Shown here: piece after piece, positions 7,726 through 15,598 of the stretch
How positions within the stretch are numbered: the stretch's first letter is position 1
Layout: the number at the start of each line of letters is the position of its first letter
Assembly (NCBI GenBank): GCA_023436775.1
Contig: JAEZHW010000066.1
Coordinates: 1 to 17,318 of the forward strand
Length of the DNA stretch: 17,318 nucleotides
Direction: 5' to 3'
Origin: Actinomycetes bacterium
Lineage (GTDB): Bacteria > Actinomycetota > Actinomycetes > Actinomycetales > Microbacteriaceae
Notes under the pieces: model-generated
What the model saw: the letters and a program-made list of their open reading frames with translations, nothing else
Databases searched by the model: none
Told to the model about the DNA's origin: nothing
Translations under genes and position numbers: made by a program

Positions 7726-8325
7726 TCAGGCTGCGTCGTTGGTGAGCACCAGGTCGGCAGCCGCCCGCGGGTCATGCGCCGCCTGATAGCGGCGGTCACT
7801 CTCGGCCCAGCGGTCCCAGTCCACGTCCCGGTGTCCGAGCGCGGCATCGCGGGCCGCACCACGCTGGCTCGAAACCTCGATGGGAACTTCCAGCCAGGCG
7901 CTCAGATGCCACCAGTCGCGCAGCGTCGGGTGCAAGGTCGAGATGCCCTCGATGATGAGTACATCGCAGTCCGGGACCGGGGTCGGATCGCTGAGGACGT
8001 TTGGGTCCCAGATCAGGGTGTGCCACGCTGCGGGCTGGCCCGCACGCAGCGGCTGCAACACTTCCGCGACCAGGCGTTGGCGGTCCCAGGCCAGTTCCCA
8101 GTCGTCGTCAAAGCAGTGTTCTTTCACCAGGAAGTCATCGAAGGGGATGCTCGTGGTCGTGATCCCTGCGATGGTCAGCAGATCGCGCGTCTGGGTCGCC
8201 AGGGTCGACTTTCCGGATCCGCCTGGCCCGTCGATCGCGACCAGCAGCGGTCGCTCGCGCGTTGCCGCGAAGCGGTCCTGGATCGCCTGCGCCAGTCGCG
8301 CTGCATTGCCCTCTGCGGTGCCCAC
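7726..8325 (-). CDS. Uridine-kinase-like P-loop kinase
   Basis: The 199-residue protein has Walker A DGPGGSGKST (32-41), a substrate-side acidic pair in PFDDF (61-65), Walker B DVLIIEG (121-127) and a lid-like RGAARD (155-160). This is the pattern of the uridine kinase/phosphoribulokinase superfamily, here in its short actinobacterial form. Phosphate acceptor candidates are nucleosides, pantothenate-like compounds or other small hydroxylated molecules; the sequence does not decide. GTG at 8325 is the start: it is 8 nt after the stop of the GntR gene and has GGAGTAGGG just upstream, inside the end of that gene. The tight pairing suggests the kinase is expressed with the regulator and possibly acts in the same small-molecule pathway as the divergent dehydrogenase. 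Confidence 0.85.
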   Translation of the reverse strand: MGTAEGNAARLAQAIQDRFAATRERPLLVAIDGPGGSGKSTLATQTRDLLTIAGITTTSIPFDDFLVKEHCFDDDWELAWDRQRLVAEVLQPLRAGQPAAWHTLIWDPNVLSDPTPVPDCDVLIIEGISTLHPTLRDWWHLSAWLEVPIEVSSQRGAARDAALGHRDVDWDRWAESDRRYQAAHDPRAAADLVLTNDAA

Positions 8326-8333
8326 CGCCTGCC

Positions 8334-8978
8334 CTACTCCCCCAGTGCTGCGGCGAGGCGGTCAGCCGCTCCGTGCAAATGCTCGGTCAGGATACGCTCG
8401 GCCTCGTCCCCGTCCCCGCGCTCGATGGCCTGCAGCAGTTGCTCGTGCTCGGCCGCGATGCCTGCTGTGGTGAGCAGCGAGCGGCCCTGCACCTGCACCA
8501 TGCACAGTCGCACCTCGGCGGCGAGCGCCTCGTAGGCACGAATCAGGCGCGGGCTGCCGTAGGCCTCGACGAGGGACATATGGAAGCGCATGTCGGGGGT
8601 GACGACGGCAAGGCGGTCGGATTCGCCGAGCGCACGGATCGCCTCGTTCGCTTCCCGCGCCTCGGCGGGCACCTGGCGTTGTCCGGCCAGACCTCGCACC
8701 GGCGCCAGTTCGAGCGCGATGCGGGCTCGGTAAATGTCGCGGGCGTCGGCGGCACCGAGTTCCGGCACACGGGCCGAGCGGTGGGCGGTGCGCACCAGCA
8801 GGCCTTCCCCGACCACCTGCTCGATCGCCGCCTTGGCACTGGGCCGGGAAACGCCATAGCGCTCCACCAGCGAGAGCTCGGTCACCGGCGTCCCCGGTTC
8901 GAGGTCACCCTGCAGCAGGCGATCGCGCAGTTCGGTGGCAAGCGCGTCGACCACCGAGACGACGGAGATGCCTTGCAT
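8334..8978 (-). CDS. GntR-family transcription regulator, FadR/FCD subfamily (copy 1)
   Basis: The 214-residue protein has an N-terminal winged helix (recognition region ERYGVSRPSAKAAIEQVVGEGLL, about 40-61, then the wing HRSARVPEL). An all-helical FCD ligand domain follows, with the metal-ligand set Asp129, His133 (TPDMRFHMSLV), His178 (AEHEQ) and His200 (TEHLHGAADRL). FCD regulators bind carboxylic acids through this metal, for example lactate in LldR. ATG at 8978 follows AGGAAGGA. The gene diverges from a D-lactate-dehydrogenase-type gene, and the gap contains a perfect TNGTNNNACNA operator, so it very probably controls that gene and itself, with a 2-hydroxyacid as likely effector. It is about 56% identical, without gaps, to the second GntR protein of this window, and the DNA-reading helices are almost the same. 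Confidence 0.95.
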   Translation of the reverse strand: MQGISVVSVVDALATELRDRLLQGDLEPGTPVTELSLVERYGVSRPSAKAAIEQVVGEGLLVRTAHRSARVPELGAADARDIYRARIALELAPVRGLAGQRQVPAEAREANEAIRALGESDRLAVVTPDMRFHMSLVEAYGSPRLIRAYEALAAEVRLCMVQVQGRSLLTTAGIAAEHEQLLQAIERGDGDEAERILTEHLHGAADRLAAALGE

Positions 8979-9039
8979 GCGCGTCCTTCCTGCTCAGGCG
9001 ATGTGCGTACAATGAGTCTAGTCGGTCTTGTTTGTATAC

Positions 9040-9050
9040 TTGTCTGACAA
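9040..9050. promoter_or_regulatory. Predicted FCD/LldR-type operator
   Basis: TTGTCTGACAA is a perfect palindrome (TTGTC-T-GACAA) and matches exactly the TNGTNNNACNA consensus known for LldR/FadR-type GntR regulators. It lies in the 155-bp gap between the divergent GntR gene (start 8978) and the dehydrogenase gene (start 9134). It overlaps the right flank of TTGTATAC (9032-9039), whose TATACT could be a -10 box for rightward transcription, though no good -35 is visible. Confidence 0.7.
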
Positions 9051-9064
9051 TCTCCGGCTTGCTC

Positions 9065-9103
9065 AGTGTGGACGATCGGTATACCCCGACGATCGTCCAC
9101 ACT
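9065..9103. promoter_or_regulatory. Long palindrome, 14-bp arms, 11-nt loop
   Basis: AGTGTGGACGATCG (9065-9078) is the exact reverse complement of CGATCGTCCACACT (9090-9103). GGTATACC, itself a palindrome, spans the loop edge. It sits 31 bp before the dehydrogenase ATG, so it is likely in that gene's 5' leader or is a second operator. A palindrome of identical geometry occurs at 17016-17054 upstream of the paralogous regulator. Confidence 0.8.
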
Positions 9104-9133
9104 CGAAGCACCAGTGCAGCGAAGGAGCTTCCC

Positions 9134-11968
9134 ATGACCGTCCGCCATGCCACCACTGGTCTGCCGCGCACCACGGGTCCGACCGAACGCCAGGAACTGA
9201 CCCGCGCCATCGACCGGCACGCCTATGCGGCGGATGCCTCGCACTACCAGCTGCTGCCAGAGTCAGTCATCGTGGCCGCGAACACGGCCGATATGGCGGA
9301 TCTGCTGGCCGCGTCCAGCCGGAGCGGCGTGCCGCTCACGCTCCGCTCCGGCGGCACGAGCCTCAGTGGCCAGGGCGTCACCGATCGGGTCCTGGTGGAT
9401 GTGCGTCGCAACTTCCGCAAGGTCGAGGTGCTGGATAACGGCGCGCGGGTACGCGTGCAGCCAGGTGCCACGGTCCGTCAGGTCAATGCGCGCCTCGCCA
9501 AGTATGGTGCGAAGCTGGGCCCCGACCCGGCCAGTGAGGCTGCCTGCACCATCGGCGGCATCGTCTCGAACAACTCCAGCGGCATGGCCTGCGGGACGCA
9601 CGCGAACACCTACCAGACCCTCGAGTCGATGGTGCTGGTGCTGCCCAGCGGCACCGTCATCGACACCGCCGCCGGCGACGCGGATGAGCGCCTGCACGCG
9701 CTGGAACCGGAACTCGCCCAGGGCCTGCTGCGCCTGCGGGACCAGGTGCGCGGCAATGCGGCGGCGGTGGCCGAACTGCGTCGTCTGCACTCGATGAAGA
9801 ACACCATGGGCTATGGCCTGAACAGCCTGCTGGACCATGACAGCGCGGTCCAGATCCTCGCGCACCTCATCATCGGATCCGAAGGCACCCTCGGCTTCGT
9901 CGCCGAGGCGACCTTCCGCACCGTCCCGCTGCACGCGCATGCCGCCACCGGCCTGCTGCTGTTCTCGAGTGTGGAGGCCGCCAGCGCTGCCCTGCCGGAG
10001 CTCGTCGCCACCGATGCCGCCGCCATCGAGATGATGGATGCCCAGTCGCTGCGGGTCGGTCAGCGCGAGGCCAACGCGCACCCGCTGATCCGCGATCTGA
10101 ACGTGGAACGCCACGCCGCGCTGCTGATCGAGTACCAGGCTGCGGACGCCGCCGCGCTGGCCGACCTGGCGAGCAACGCCACCACGGCACTCGGCCGCGT
10201 CGGCGCCGTCGACCTCGCCCCGCTCAGCGGTGACGCTGCCGTGCGCGCCGACCTCTGGCATCTGCGCAAGGGCCTGTACACCACGGTGGCGGGTTCGCGC
10301 CCGAGCGGCACCACCGCGCTGCTCGAAGACATTGCCGTCCCCGTCGCCTCGCTGGCGGACACCTGCGCCGAACTCGCGGTCCTGTTCGACCGCTACGAGT
10401 ACGAAGACAGCGTCATCTTTGGCCACGCCAAGGACGGCAACATCCACTTCATGATCACCGACCACTTCGCCGAGGCCGAGCCCATGGCCCGCTACGACGC
10501 CTTCACCGAGGCGATGGTCGACCTCGTCCTCGCCCAGGGCGGCACGCTGAAGGCCGAGCACGGCACCGGCCGCGTCATGGCCCCCTACGTCGAGCGCCAG
10601 TACGGCTCCGAGCTCTACCAGGTGATGCGCGAGATCAAGCGCCTGGCCGACCCGGCCGGCGTGATGAACCCGGGCGTGATCATCACCGATGACGACCGCA
10701 TCCACCTCAAGCACATCAAGACCACCCCAACGATTGAGGTCGAGGCGGACCGCTGCGTCGAGTGCGGGTACTGCGAGCCGGTCTGCCCCAGCCGCGACCT
10801 CACGCTCACCCCGCGCCAGCGCATCGTGGTGCAGCGCGCCATCAAGCGCGCCGAAGAGGCCGGCGACCTCAAGCTCGCCAAGGAACTGCGCAAGGACGCC
10901 GGCTACGACCAGGTCGACACCTGCGCGGTGGACGGCATGTGCCAGACCGCCTGCCCGGTGCACATCAACACCGGCGACCTGGTGAAGCAGTTGCGCAAGC
11001 AGAACCACTCGGCGCCGGAGCGTGCGCTCTGGACCACGGCAGCCAAGCACTGGAAGGTCGGCGCCAGCGGCATCGGGGCTGCGCTCACCATCGCCTCGCA
11101 CGTCCCAGCCGCGCTGATCAAGCCCTTCAACGTGGCCGCCCGCGCAGTCCTTGGCAGCGAGCGCATCCCGCTGTACTCGGCCGAACTGCCGAAGGGCGGC
11201 GCCAAGCGGGCACGGCCCGAGCCCGCCGTCGAGCCCGACTTCGTGTACTTCCCCGCCTGCCAGGGCACCATGTTCGGGCCCGCCGGCGGCGGCGAGGGCG
11301 TCCAGTTGAGCTTCGAGCGACTCATCCATGCTGCGGGCCTGACCGCGCTGGTCCCGCAGGGCATTGACTCGCTCTGCTGTGGCACGCCGTGGTCGTCGAA
11401 GGGCCTGCCGGACGGGCTCGCCGCGATGCGCGAACAACTCGTCCCGGTACTCCGTGAGGCCAGCCGCGATGGTGAACTCGTGGTGGTCTGCGACGCTGCA
11501 AGCTGCACCGAGGGCCTCGTCCACCAGCTCGCCGAGGCGGGCGCCGAGCACGGTATCCGCGTCATCGACGCCGTGGATTACACCGCGACCGTGGTCCTGC
11601 CGCGGCTGGAAGCGGCCGAGGCGGAGGGCCGACTCAGCCTCGCCGACCCGGTCGGCACGCTGGCGCTGCACCCGACGTGCTCCTCGACCCGGATGGGCCT
11701 GAACCCGAACCTGCAGGCCGTTGCTGGCCAGGCCGCCGAAACCGTCGTCGTCCCGGACAACTGGGGCTGCTGCGCCTTCGCCGGCGACCGCGGCATGCTG
11801 CACCCGGAACTCACCGCATCCGCCACCGCCCGCGAGGCCGCCGAAGTGAAGGACCTGCACGCTGACGCGCACGCCAGTTGCAACCGCGCCTGCGAACTCG
11901 GCATGACCCGCGCCGTCGGCGAGGACTACCGCCACATCCTCGAACTGCTCGCCGACCGGCTGCCGTAG
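9134..11968 (+). CDS. FAD and 4Fe-4S 2-hydroxyacid dehydrogenase, D-lactate dehydrogenase type
   Basis: The 944-residue protein is a fusion. Residues about 40-215 form a PCMH-type FAD domain (LTLRSGGTSLSGQGV; CTIGGIVSNNSSGMACG). About 250-520 form a FAD-oxidase C-terminal substrate domain (IIGSEGTLGFVAEATF; FGHAKDGNIHFM; EHGTGRVMAPYV; NPGVII). A ferredoxin-like part has CxxCxxCxxxCP (C541, C544, C547, C551) and a second cysteine set (C597, C603, C607). Two CCG-type heterodisulfide-reductase-like motifs end it (CC748-749 and CC879-880). This is the layout of quinone- or cytochrome-linked D-lactate/D-2-hydroxyacid dehydrogenases that oxidise the acid to the keto acid at the membrane face. ATG at 9134 follows AAGGAG. 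The divergent FCD regulator and LldR-type operator agree with a lactate-like substrate; D-2-hydroxyglutarate or glycolate cannot be excluded. Confidence 0.92.
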   Translation: MTVRHATTGLPRTTGPTERQELTRAIDRHAYAADASHYQLLPESVIVAANTADMADLLAASSRSGVPLTLRSGGTSLSGQGVTDRVLVDVRRNFRKVEVLDNGARVRVQPGATVRQVNARLAKYGAKLGPDPASEAACTIGGIVSNNSSGMACGTHANTYQTLESMVLVLPSGTVIDTAAGDADERLHALEPELAQGLLRLRDQVRGNAAAVAELRRLHSMKNTMGYGLNSLLDHDSAVQILAHLIIGSEGTLGFVAEATFRTVPLHAHAATGLLLFSSVEAASAALPELVATDAAAIEMMDAQSLRVGQREANAHPLIRDLNVERHAALLIEYQAADAAALADLASNATTALGRVGAVDLAPLSGDAAVRADLWHLRKGLYTTVAGSRPSGTTALLEDIAVPVASLADTCAELAVLFDRYEYEDSVIFGHAKDGNIHFMITDHFAEAEPMARYDAFTEAMVDLVLAQGGTLKAEHGTGRVMAPYVERQYGSELYQVMREIKRLADPAGVMNPGVIITDDDRIHLKHIKTTPTIEVEADRCVECGYCEPVCPSRDLTLTPRQRIVVQRAIKRAEEAGDLKLAKELRKDAGYDQVDTCAVDGMCQTACPVHINTGDLVKQLRKQNHSAPERALWTTAAKHWKVGASGIGAALTIASHVPAALIKPFNVAARAVLGSERIPLYSAELPKGGAKRARPEPAVEPDFVYFPACQGTMFGPAGGGEGVQLSFERLIHAAGLTALVPQGIDSLCCGTPWSSKGLPDGLAAMREQLVPVLREASRDGELVVVCDAASCTEGLVHQLAEAGAEHGIRVIDAVDYTATVVLPRLEAAEAEGRLSLADPVGTLALHPTCSSTRMGLNPNLQAVAGQAAETVVVPDNWGCCAFAGDRGMLHPELTASATAREAAEVKDLHADAHASCNRACELGMTRAVGEDYRHILELLADRLP

Positions 11969-11984
11969 GCGACCCCGAGTCGCC
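11968..11984. terminator. Hairpin between convergent genes
   Basis: GGCGAC (11968-11973) pairs with GTCGCC (11979-11984) around a 5-nt loop, starting at the last base of the dehydrogenase stop and ending 6 bp before the opposing permease stop. It is short and has no U-tract, so it is a possible bidirectional terminator only. Confidence 0.4.
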
Positions 11985-11990
11985 GACGCG

Positions 11991-13190
11991 TCAGTCTCGG
12001 AGCGCGCTCGCGAGGTCGACCGTGGACGCCATCGTCGCCGGGATGAGCGCACCGATGAGCGTGGTCATCACCGATGCCGCCACACCGACGGCAACGGCCG
12101 ACCACGGGAGACCGGGCGGCTCGACCGCGCTGCCGACGGGGATGATCGTGGGCACCCACAGCGCCACAACGAGCAGGGCCGCCGCGATTGCGACCCCGGC
12201 GGCAATCACGCCCACCGCGGCAGCAGCGACGAGTTGCTCCATGAGCAAATCAAGTCGGCGTGCTCCCACGGCGCGACGTACCACCATCTCGCGTCGGCGC
12301 TCGGCGACCCCGGCAAGGCCGATGTTGAGTATGCCGAGCGCGGCAACGCCAAGAGCCACCACGCCGGCGAACAGGAACAACTGTTCCTGTGTCGCCAACT
12401 CGCCGCGTAACTGGTCGACCTGGTCATATCGCTGCAGGCTCGGCGTCTGCAGTTCGAGGCCGACGATCGCAGCCCAAGTCAGCCCGACGCTGCTCGGCGA
12501 AGATGCATACGTCTGCGGCCCGTGAACGAGGAGCATCCCACTGCCCGACAGCACATCTGGGTAATGCACTGCATAGGCGAGCGCATTCACATACACGTTC
12601 GGAGCGGTATCGACGTCGGAAACTACTCCGACGACCCGACCCAGAACGAAATCCGCCTGCTCATCGCTGCCATGCACGATGCCGAGCTCGGTCCCCACCC
12701 CGCCGAATTGGCGCGCGCTGGACGGGTTGAGCACAATCTCCAGTGGGGAATCGACGCCGTCCACAAGCCATCTCCCGGACTGCATCGGCAGCCGTCGGAC
12801 TGCTGACCAGTCGCCAGCGACCAGCGTCAGGAATGCACGATCCCCCGTGCCGGTCTGTCGCCACCGCGTCGGGGAGCCAGCGCCGGAAAACCCCGATGGC
12901 TGAATCAGGATCGCCGCAGCCATGCCTTGCTGCTGCAACCAGGGCTGTGTGGCGGAAACCGCCCGGAGTTGGTCAACCGTCAGTGTCCCTTCCGGAATAC
13001 CACCCGAGTACGTTGCGGCTCGTCCGGTGCGCTGTTCCTCAGCTGCGACAAAGACCTCGGTACTGACCGAGCTGAGGAGCATCACGAACACCAGCGATAA
13101 CGCCCCAACGACGAGGCTCACCATGGACAGCAGACTGCGCCACGGATGCGCCCCGAGGTCCATAACCCCATGACTCAACCAGCGTGGCAC
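11991..13190 (-). CDS. MacB-type ABC transporter permease (FtsX-like)
   Basis: The 399-residue protein has MacB topology: TM1 at about 20-42 after HPWRSLLSMVSLVVG (family pattern NPLRSLLTMLGIVIG), a large extracytoplasmic domain of about 220 residues, then three C-terminal helices (LFLFAGVVALGVAALGILNI; the Ala-rich VGVIAAGVAIAAALLVVALWV; and VAVGVAASVMTTLIGALIP). The cytoplasmic segment ERRREMVVRRAVGARRLDL is the FtsX coupling region that contacts the ATPase. MacB transporters do not move substrate through the membrane; they use ATP to drive export from, or extraction at, the outer face. GTG at 13190 overlaps the ATPase stop by one base (TAGTG), so the two are coupled and form one transporter. 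The substrate is unknown; the adaptor and the secreted protein upstream are the obvious candidates for partner and cargo. Confidence 0.9.
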   Translation of the reverse strand: MPRWLSHGVMDLGAHPWRSLLSMVSLVVGALSLVFVMLLSSVSTEVFVAAEEQRTGRAATYSGGIPEGTLTVDQLRAVSATQPWLQQQGMAAAILIQPSGFSGAGSPTRWRQTGTGDRAFLTLVAGDWSAVRRLPMQSGRWLVDGVDSPLEIVLNPSSARQFGGVGTELGIVHGSDEQADFVLGRVVGVVSDVDTAPNVYVNALAYAVHYPDVLSGSGMLLVHGPQTYASSPSSVGLTWAAIVGLELQTPSLQRYDQVDQLRGELATQEQLFLFAGVVALGVAALGILNIGLAGVAERRREMVVRRAVGARRLDLLMEQLVAAAAVGVIAAGVAIAAALLVVALWVPTIIPVGSAVEPPGLPWSAVAVGVAASVMTTLIGALIPATMASTVDLASALRD

Positions 13191-13903
13191 TAGGGGTCCT
13201 GGCCTGACAGGCGACCCTGGTCGAGATGGATGGTGCGATCCATCCGAGCCGCCACTTGCGGATCGTGCGTGACAACGACCAGCGCCGAATTCCATTCCCG
13301 CGTCGCTGTCAATAAGACACCCAGTACGCGATCCGCCGTCTCGACATCGAGCGCGCCAGTTGGTTCATCGGCCAGGATCACAGCGGGACGGCGCACCAGT
13401 GCTCGGGCGATTGCGACTCGCTGCTGTTCACCGCCTGACAGGTGCTTCGGGTATGCCTTCCCCCGTTCCGCGAGTCCCACGGCATCCAGAGCAGCCAGCA
13501 CCCGCTCTCGCCGCTCGGCTCGTGCCACGCGACGCCCATACCGCAGTGGCAATTCAACATTGCGGTAGGCGGACAGGTGGCGGACCAGGGAATAGGACTG
13601 GAACACGAAACCGAGGCTCGCATTGCGAAGTCGGGCACGCTGCGCATCGCGCTTGTCAGCCACCGCCTCGCCGAGTAGTTCGACCGAGCCCGTCGTTGGC
13701 GTCGTGAGGAGCCCCAAAATCGACAGCAGCGAGGTCTTTCCCGATCCGCTGCGTCCCATAATGGCCACGCGTTCGCCGGGAGCCACGTGGACGTCGACGC
13801 CATCGAGGATGTGCAAGGTGCCTCCGCCCGGCAACACGACGTGCTGCTGCAGTGCCGTTGCCTGGAGGACGGCAGCGTGAGGCCGTGCCGCTGGAGCGCT
13901 CAC
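13190..13903 (-). CDS. ABC transporter ATPase, MacB/LolD type
   Basis: The 237-residue protein has all motifs of an active ABC ATPase: Walker A GRSGSGKTS, Q-loop FQSYSLV, signature LSGGEQQRVA, Walker B VILADEPTGALD with catalytic Glu, and switch His in VVTHD. The ADEPTGALD form and the LxxHLSAYRNVELPL segment place it in the MacB/LolD/FtsE group that pairs with FtsX-like permeases. GTG at 13903 overlaps the adaptor stop by four bases (GTGA), and the stop overlaps the permease start. This makes a tightly coupled adaptor-ATPase-permease unit. It acts at the cytoplasmic face of the membrane and powers the permease. Confidence 0.95.
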   Translation of the reverse strand: MSAPAARPHAAVLQATALQQHVVLPGGGTLHILDGVDVHVAPGERVAIMGRSGSGKTSLLSILGLLTTPTTGSVELLGEAVADKRDAQRARLRNASLGFVFQSYSLVRHLSAYRNVELPLRYGRRVARAERRERVLAALDAVGLAERGKAYPKHLSGGEQQRVAIARALVRRPAVILADEPTGALDVETADRVLGVLLTATREWNSALVVVTHDPQVAARMDRTIHLDQGRLSGQDP

Positions 13904-14793
13904 TGTTGCACCCGCAGCGCCATGGTGAGCGGTGACGCGGCAAGAATGTCGCCCTCGGATAGCCCTGACACGACCTCGATGCGGCTGCCGTCCGAGATTC
14001 CGAGTTCCACCTGCACCTGCTCGGTACTGCCGTCGGCCAGAACGCGAGTAACGATGCCAACACCGGCCGACCCGATCACACTCCCGAGCGGGATCGTCAG
14101 CGCATCATCGACCCGGCCGATGGTGAGGCCGAGCGTTCCAGGCAACGTTGCGACGAGGCCGTCCAGCGCGGGCAGCAGACACAACACCTCCAGCTCCGCC
14201 TGCTTCACTCGCTGCGCAGCGTCCGCGGCCTTCGCCTCGAGCTTGGGCGTCACCGGGGTGCAGTCAGTCAGGCCCGGGCCGGCAAGAAACTGCACCTTTG
14301 CGGACTTCGGTTCGGCGTGCAGGCGGTACGCCTGGCTGACGTCGAGGATACCGGCGGCACCGAACCCCCGGTACTGGATTGCGACGACGGGTAGACCGCG
14401 TGCAACCCGGCTGCCCGCCGGCACCGGCAGTTCGCTGATCCAGCCAGCTTGTGGCGCTCGAACCTTCTTGCCACCGACCGAACCGATGAGGCCGCCCTTC
14501 TTCACATACGAGCCGACCTGCAAGTTCTTGCGGAGCGCAAGCTTGCCGGTCGTCGGTGCAGCGACGGTGAATGCTGGTGCGGCGACCGCGACGACCGGGG
14601 TGGTCACCACGCTCGAAATCGCACTCCGCTGCACCGGCACAGTGTCCACCGACACCGTATCCGCCGCGGTTCGATCACCGACTGCGCCCGTCGGCGATGG
14701 CACACATCCCACGACAGTCACGATCACGATCGCATGGGCGGTCACTGCGAGCAATGCCCTCGCAAACGCATTGCTGGGTGTTCCCGACGTCAT
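13900..14793 (-). CDS. MacA/HlyD-like membrane-fusion adaptor, predicted lipoprotein
   Basis: The 297-residue protein has a hydrophobic signal ending VTVVGC, with Cys30 as likely lipidation site. The biotinyl/lipoyl-like hairpin domain is at about 92-140 (LQVGSYVKKGGLIGSVGGKKV, then VRAPQAGWISELPVPAGSRVARG), the usual V-G-xxV-xxG and AP-xxG-xI pattern of periplasmic adaptors. C178 and C205 bracket a helical stretch and may form a disulfide. The end (LTIPLGSVI... VTRVLADGSTEQVQVELGISDG... IEVVSGLSEGDILAA) is the classical membrane-proximal part of such adaptors. The gene feeds directly into the ATPase gene. I chose ATG at 14793, 31 nt after the stop of the upstream gene; ATG at 14850 would overlap that gene and lacks a ribosome site. 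Its ribosome site is weak (GGGA), so the start is less sure than the function. Confidence 0.82.
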   Translation of the reverse strand: MTSGTPSNAFARALLAVTAHAIVIVTVVGCVPSPTGAVGDRTAADTVSVDTVPVQRSAISSVVTTPVVAVAAPAFTVAAPTTGKLALRKNLQVGSYVKKGGLIGSVGGKKVRAPQAGWISELPVPAGSRVARGLPVVAIQYRGFGAAGILDVSQAYRLHAEPKSAKVQFLAGPGLTDCTPVTPKLEAKAADAAQRVKQAELEVLCLLPALDGLVATLPGTLGLTIGRVDDALTIPLGSVIGSAGVGIVTRVLADGSTEQVQVELGISDGSRIEVVSGLSEGDILAASPLTMALRVQQ

Positions 14794-14824
14794 TGCCCGC
14801 GTTCCCAGCACCGAATGGCCCGCA

Positions 14825-15535
14825 CTACCGAACGCCCGGGAACTGGTCATGGATAGGTTCACAGTTCGCCACATAGTCCTGCGCTATCGCGGCACGATCG
14901 CCCAGGCGGGCGGAAGTCATGATCGCTTGATGCGACTCCTGCACGCTGACATGCCAGGCAGTGCGCCAGGTTCGTGTATCGACGACCGAATCCAGCGTGT
15001 CGAGAGCGGCCTCTGCCTCTGCTGCAGCTCCCCGATCGAACGCGTCGAGCCATGCCCCTTGCCAGAGGCAGTACCAATACCCCACTGCGGTGGTCTCGCC
15101 GCTGCCGACCTGGTGGATGGCGTCGTCGACGCAATCACCGGTTTCAACGTCGATGACGCCCCGCTGGTGCAGTTCGGGCCATCGCGTACCGTCGGGAATG
15201 GCCAGATCACTGGCAGCCCGAAGATACTCCTGGTTGTGCGCCTTCCAGGTGTAGAAATACGCCGGATCCGGGTCACCGGGTAACAAGTCGTCGAGGATCG
15301 CTGGGTTGTCGCGATCGGCCCGTCCGAGGCCGATGCTTTCCTCACACTCCTCGAGCGTGTTCGGATCCCATCCGCTCGCCGGCGCGCCCGTTTCTGGGTT
15401 GGGTTCGAGCCCGGAATCGAGCGGGACCTCGTTGCGGGCACAGCCCGGCAGCACAAACAACGAAGCCACAAGCAGACCCGCGCCGAAGCGTGACATCCAC
15501 GGAAAACGGTCCAGTTGTCCCTTATTTCGCTCCAT
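14825..15535 (-). CDS. Cys-containing secreted lipoprotein of unknown function
   Basis: The 236-residue protein has a clear lipoprotein signal: positively charged N-terminus, LLVASLFVL core and LPGC lipobox with Cys32. The mature part is acidic and Trp/Tyr-rich, with four more cysteines (C64, C135, C156, C225) that could make two disulfides, as expected outside the membrane. The C-terminal half (about 140-236) looks helical (GYWYCLWQGAWLDAFDRGAAAEAEAAL). I do not recognise the family. ATG at 15535 follows an ideal GGAGGGG spaced 4 nt; further-upstream starts lack one. It lies between the small secreted protein gene and the adaptor-ATPase-permease genes, all on the same strand, so it is probably a component of that locus: for example an immunity, binding or chaperone lipoprotein. 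That role is inference only. Confidence 0.8.
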   Translation of the reverse strand: MERNKGQLDRFPWMSRFGAGLLVASLFVLPGCARNEVPLDSGLEPNPETGAPASGWDPNTLEECEESIGLGRADRDNPAILDDLLPGDPDPAYFYTWKAHNQEYLRAASDLAIPDGTRWPELHQRGVIDVETGDCVDDAIHQVGSGETTAVGYWYCLWQGAWLDAFDRGAAAEAEAALDTLDSVVDTRTWRTAWHVSVQESHQAIMTSARLGDRAAIAQDYVANCEPIHDQFPGVR

Positions 15536-15553
15536 CAGTCCCCTCCGAAATGA

Positions 15554-15584
15554 GGGGGCGATGGAATCTCTAGCCACCGCCCCC
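15554..15584 (-). terminator. Strong hairpin after the small secreted-protein gene
   Basis: On the minus strand GGGGGCGGTGG (15584-15574) pairs with CCATCGCCCCC (15564-15554): 11 bp with one G-U pair in RNA, 9-nt loop, then TCATTT. It begins 15 bp after the stop at 15599 and ends 19 bp before the next gene. It may be a partial terminator that reduces readthrough into the transporter genes, or a 3' stabiliser of the small mRNA. Confidence 0.65.
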
Positions 15585-15598
15585 AGAAACTTGACTGA

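Noticed and set aside
9263..12052. A 929-codon open frame on the minus strand
   Set aside because: It is the antisense of the clearly identified flavin/iron-sulfur dehydrogenase and has no family-like sequence.
14794..14874. Longer adaptor starts at 14850 or 14874
   Set aside because: They overlap the upstream lipoprotein gene, lack a ribosome site and would bury the lipoprotein signal peptide behind a polar stretch.
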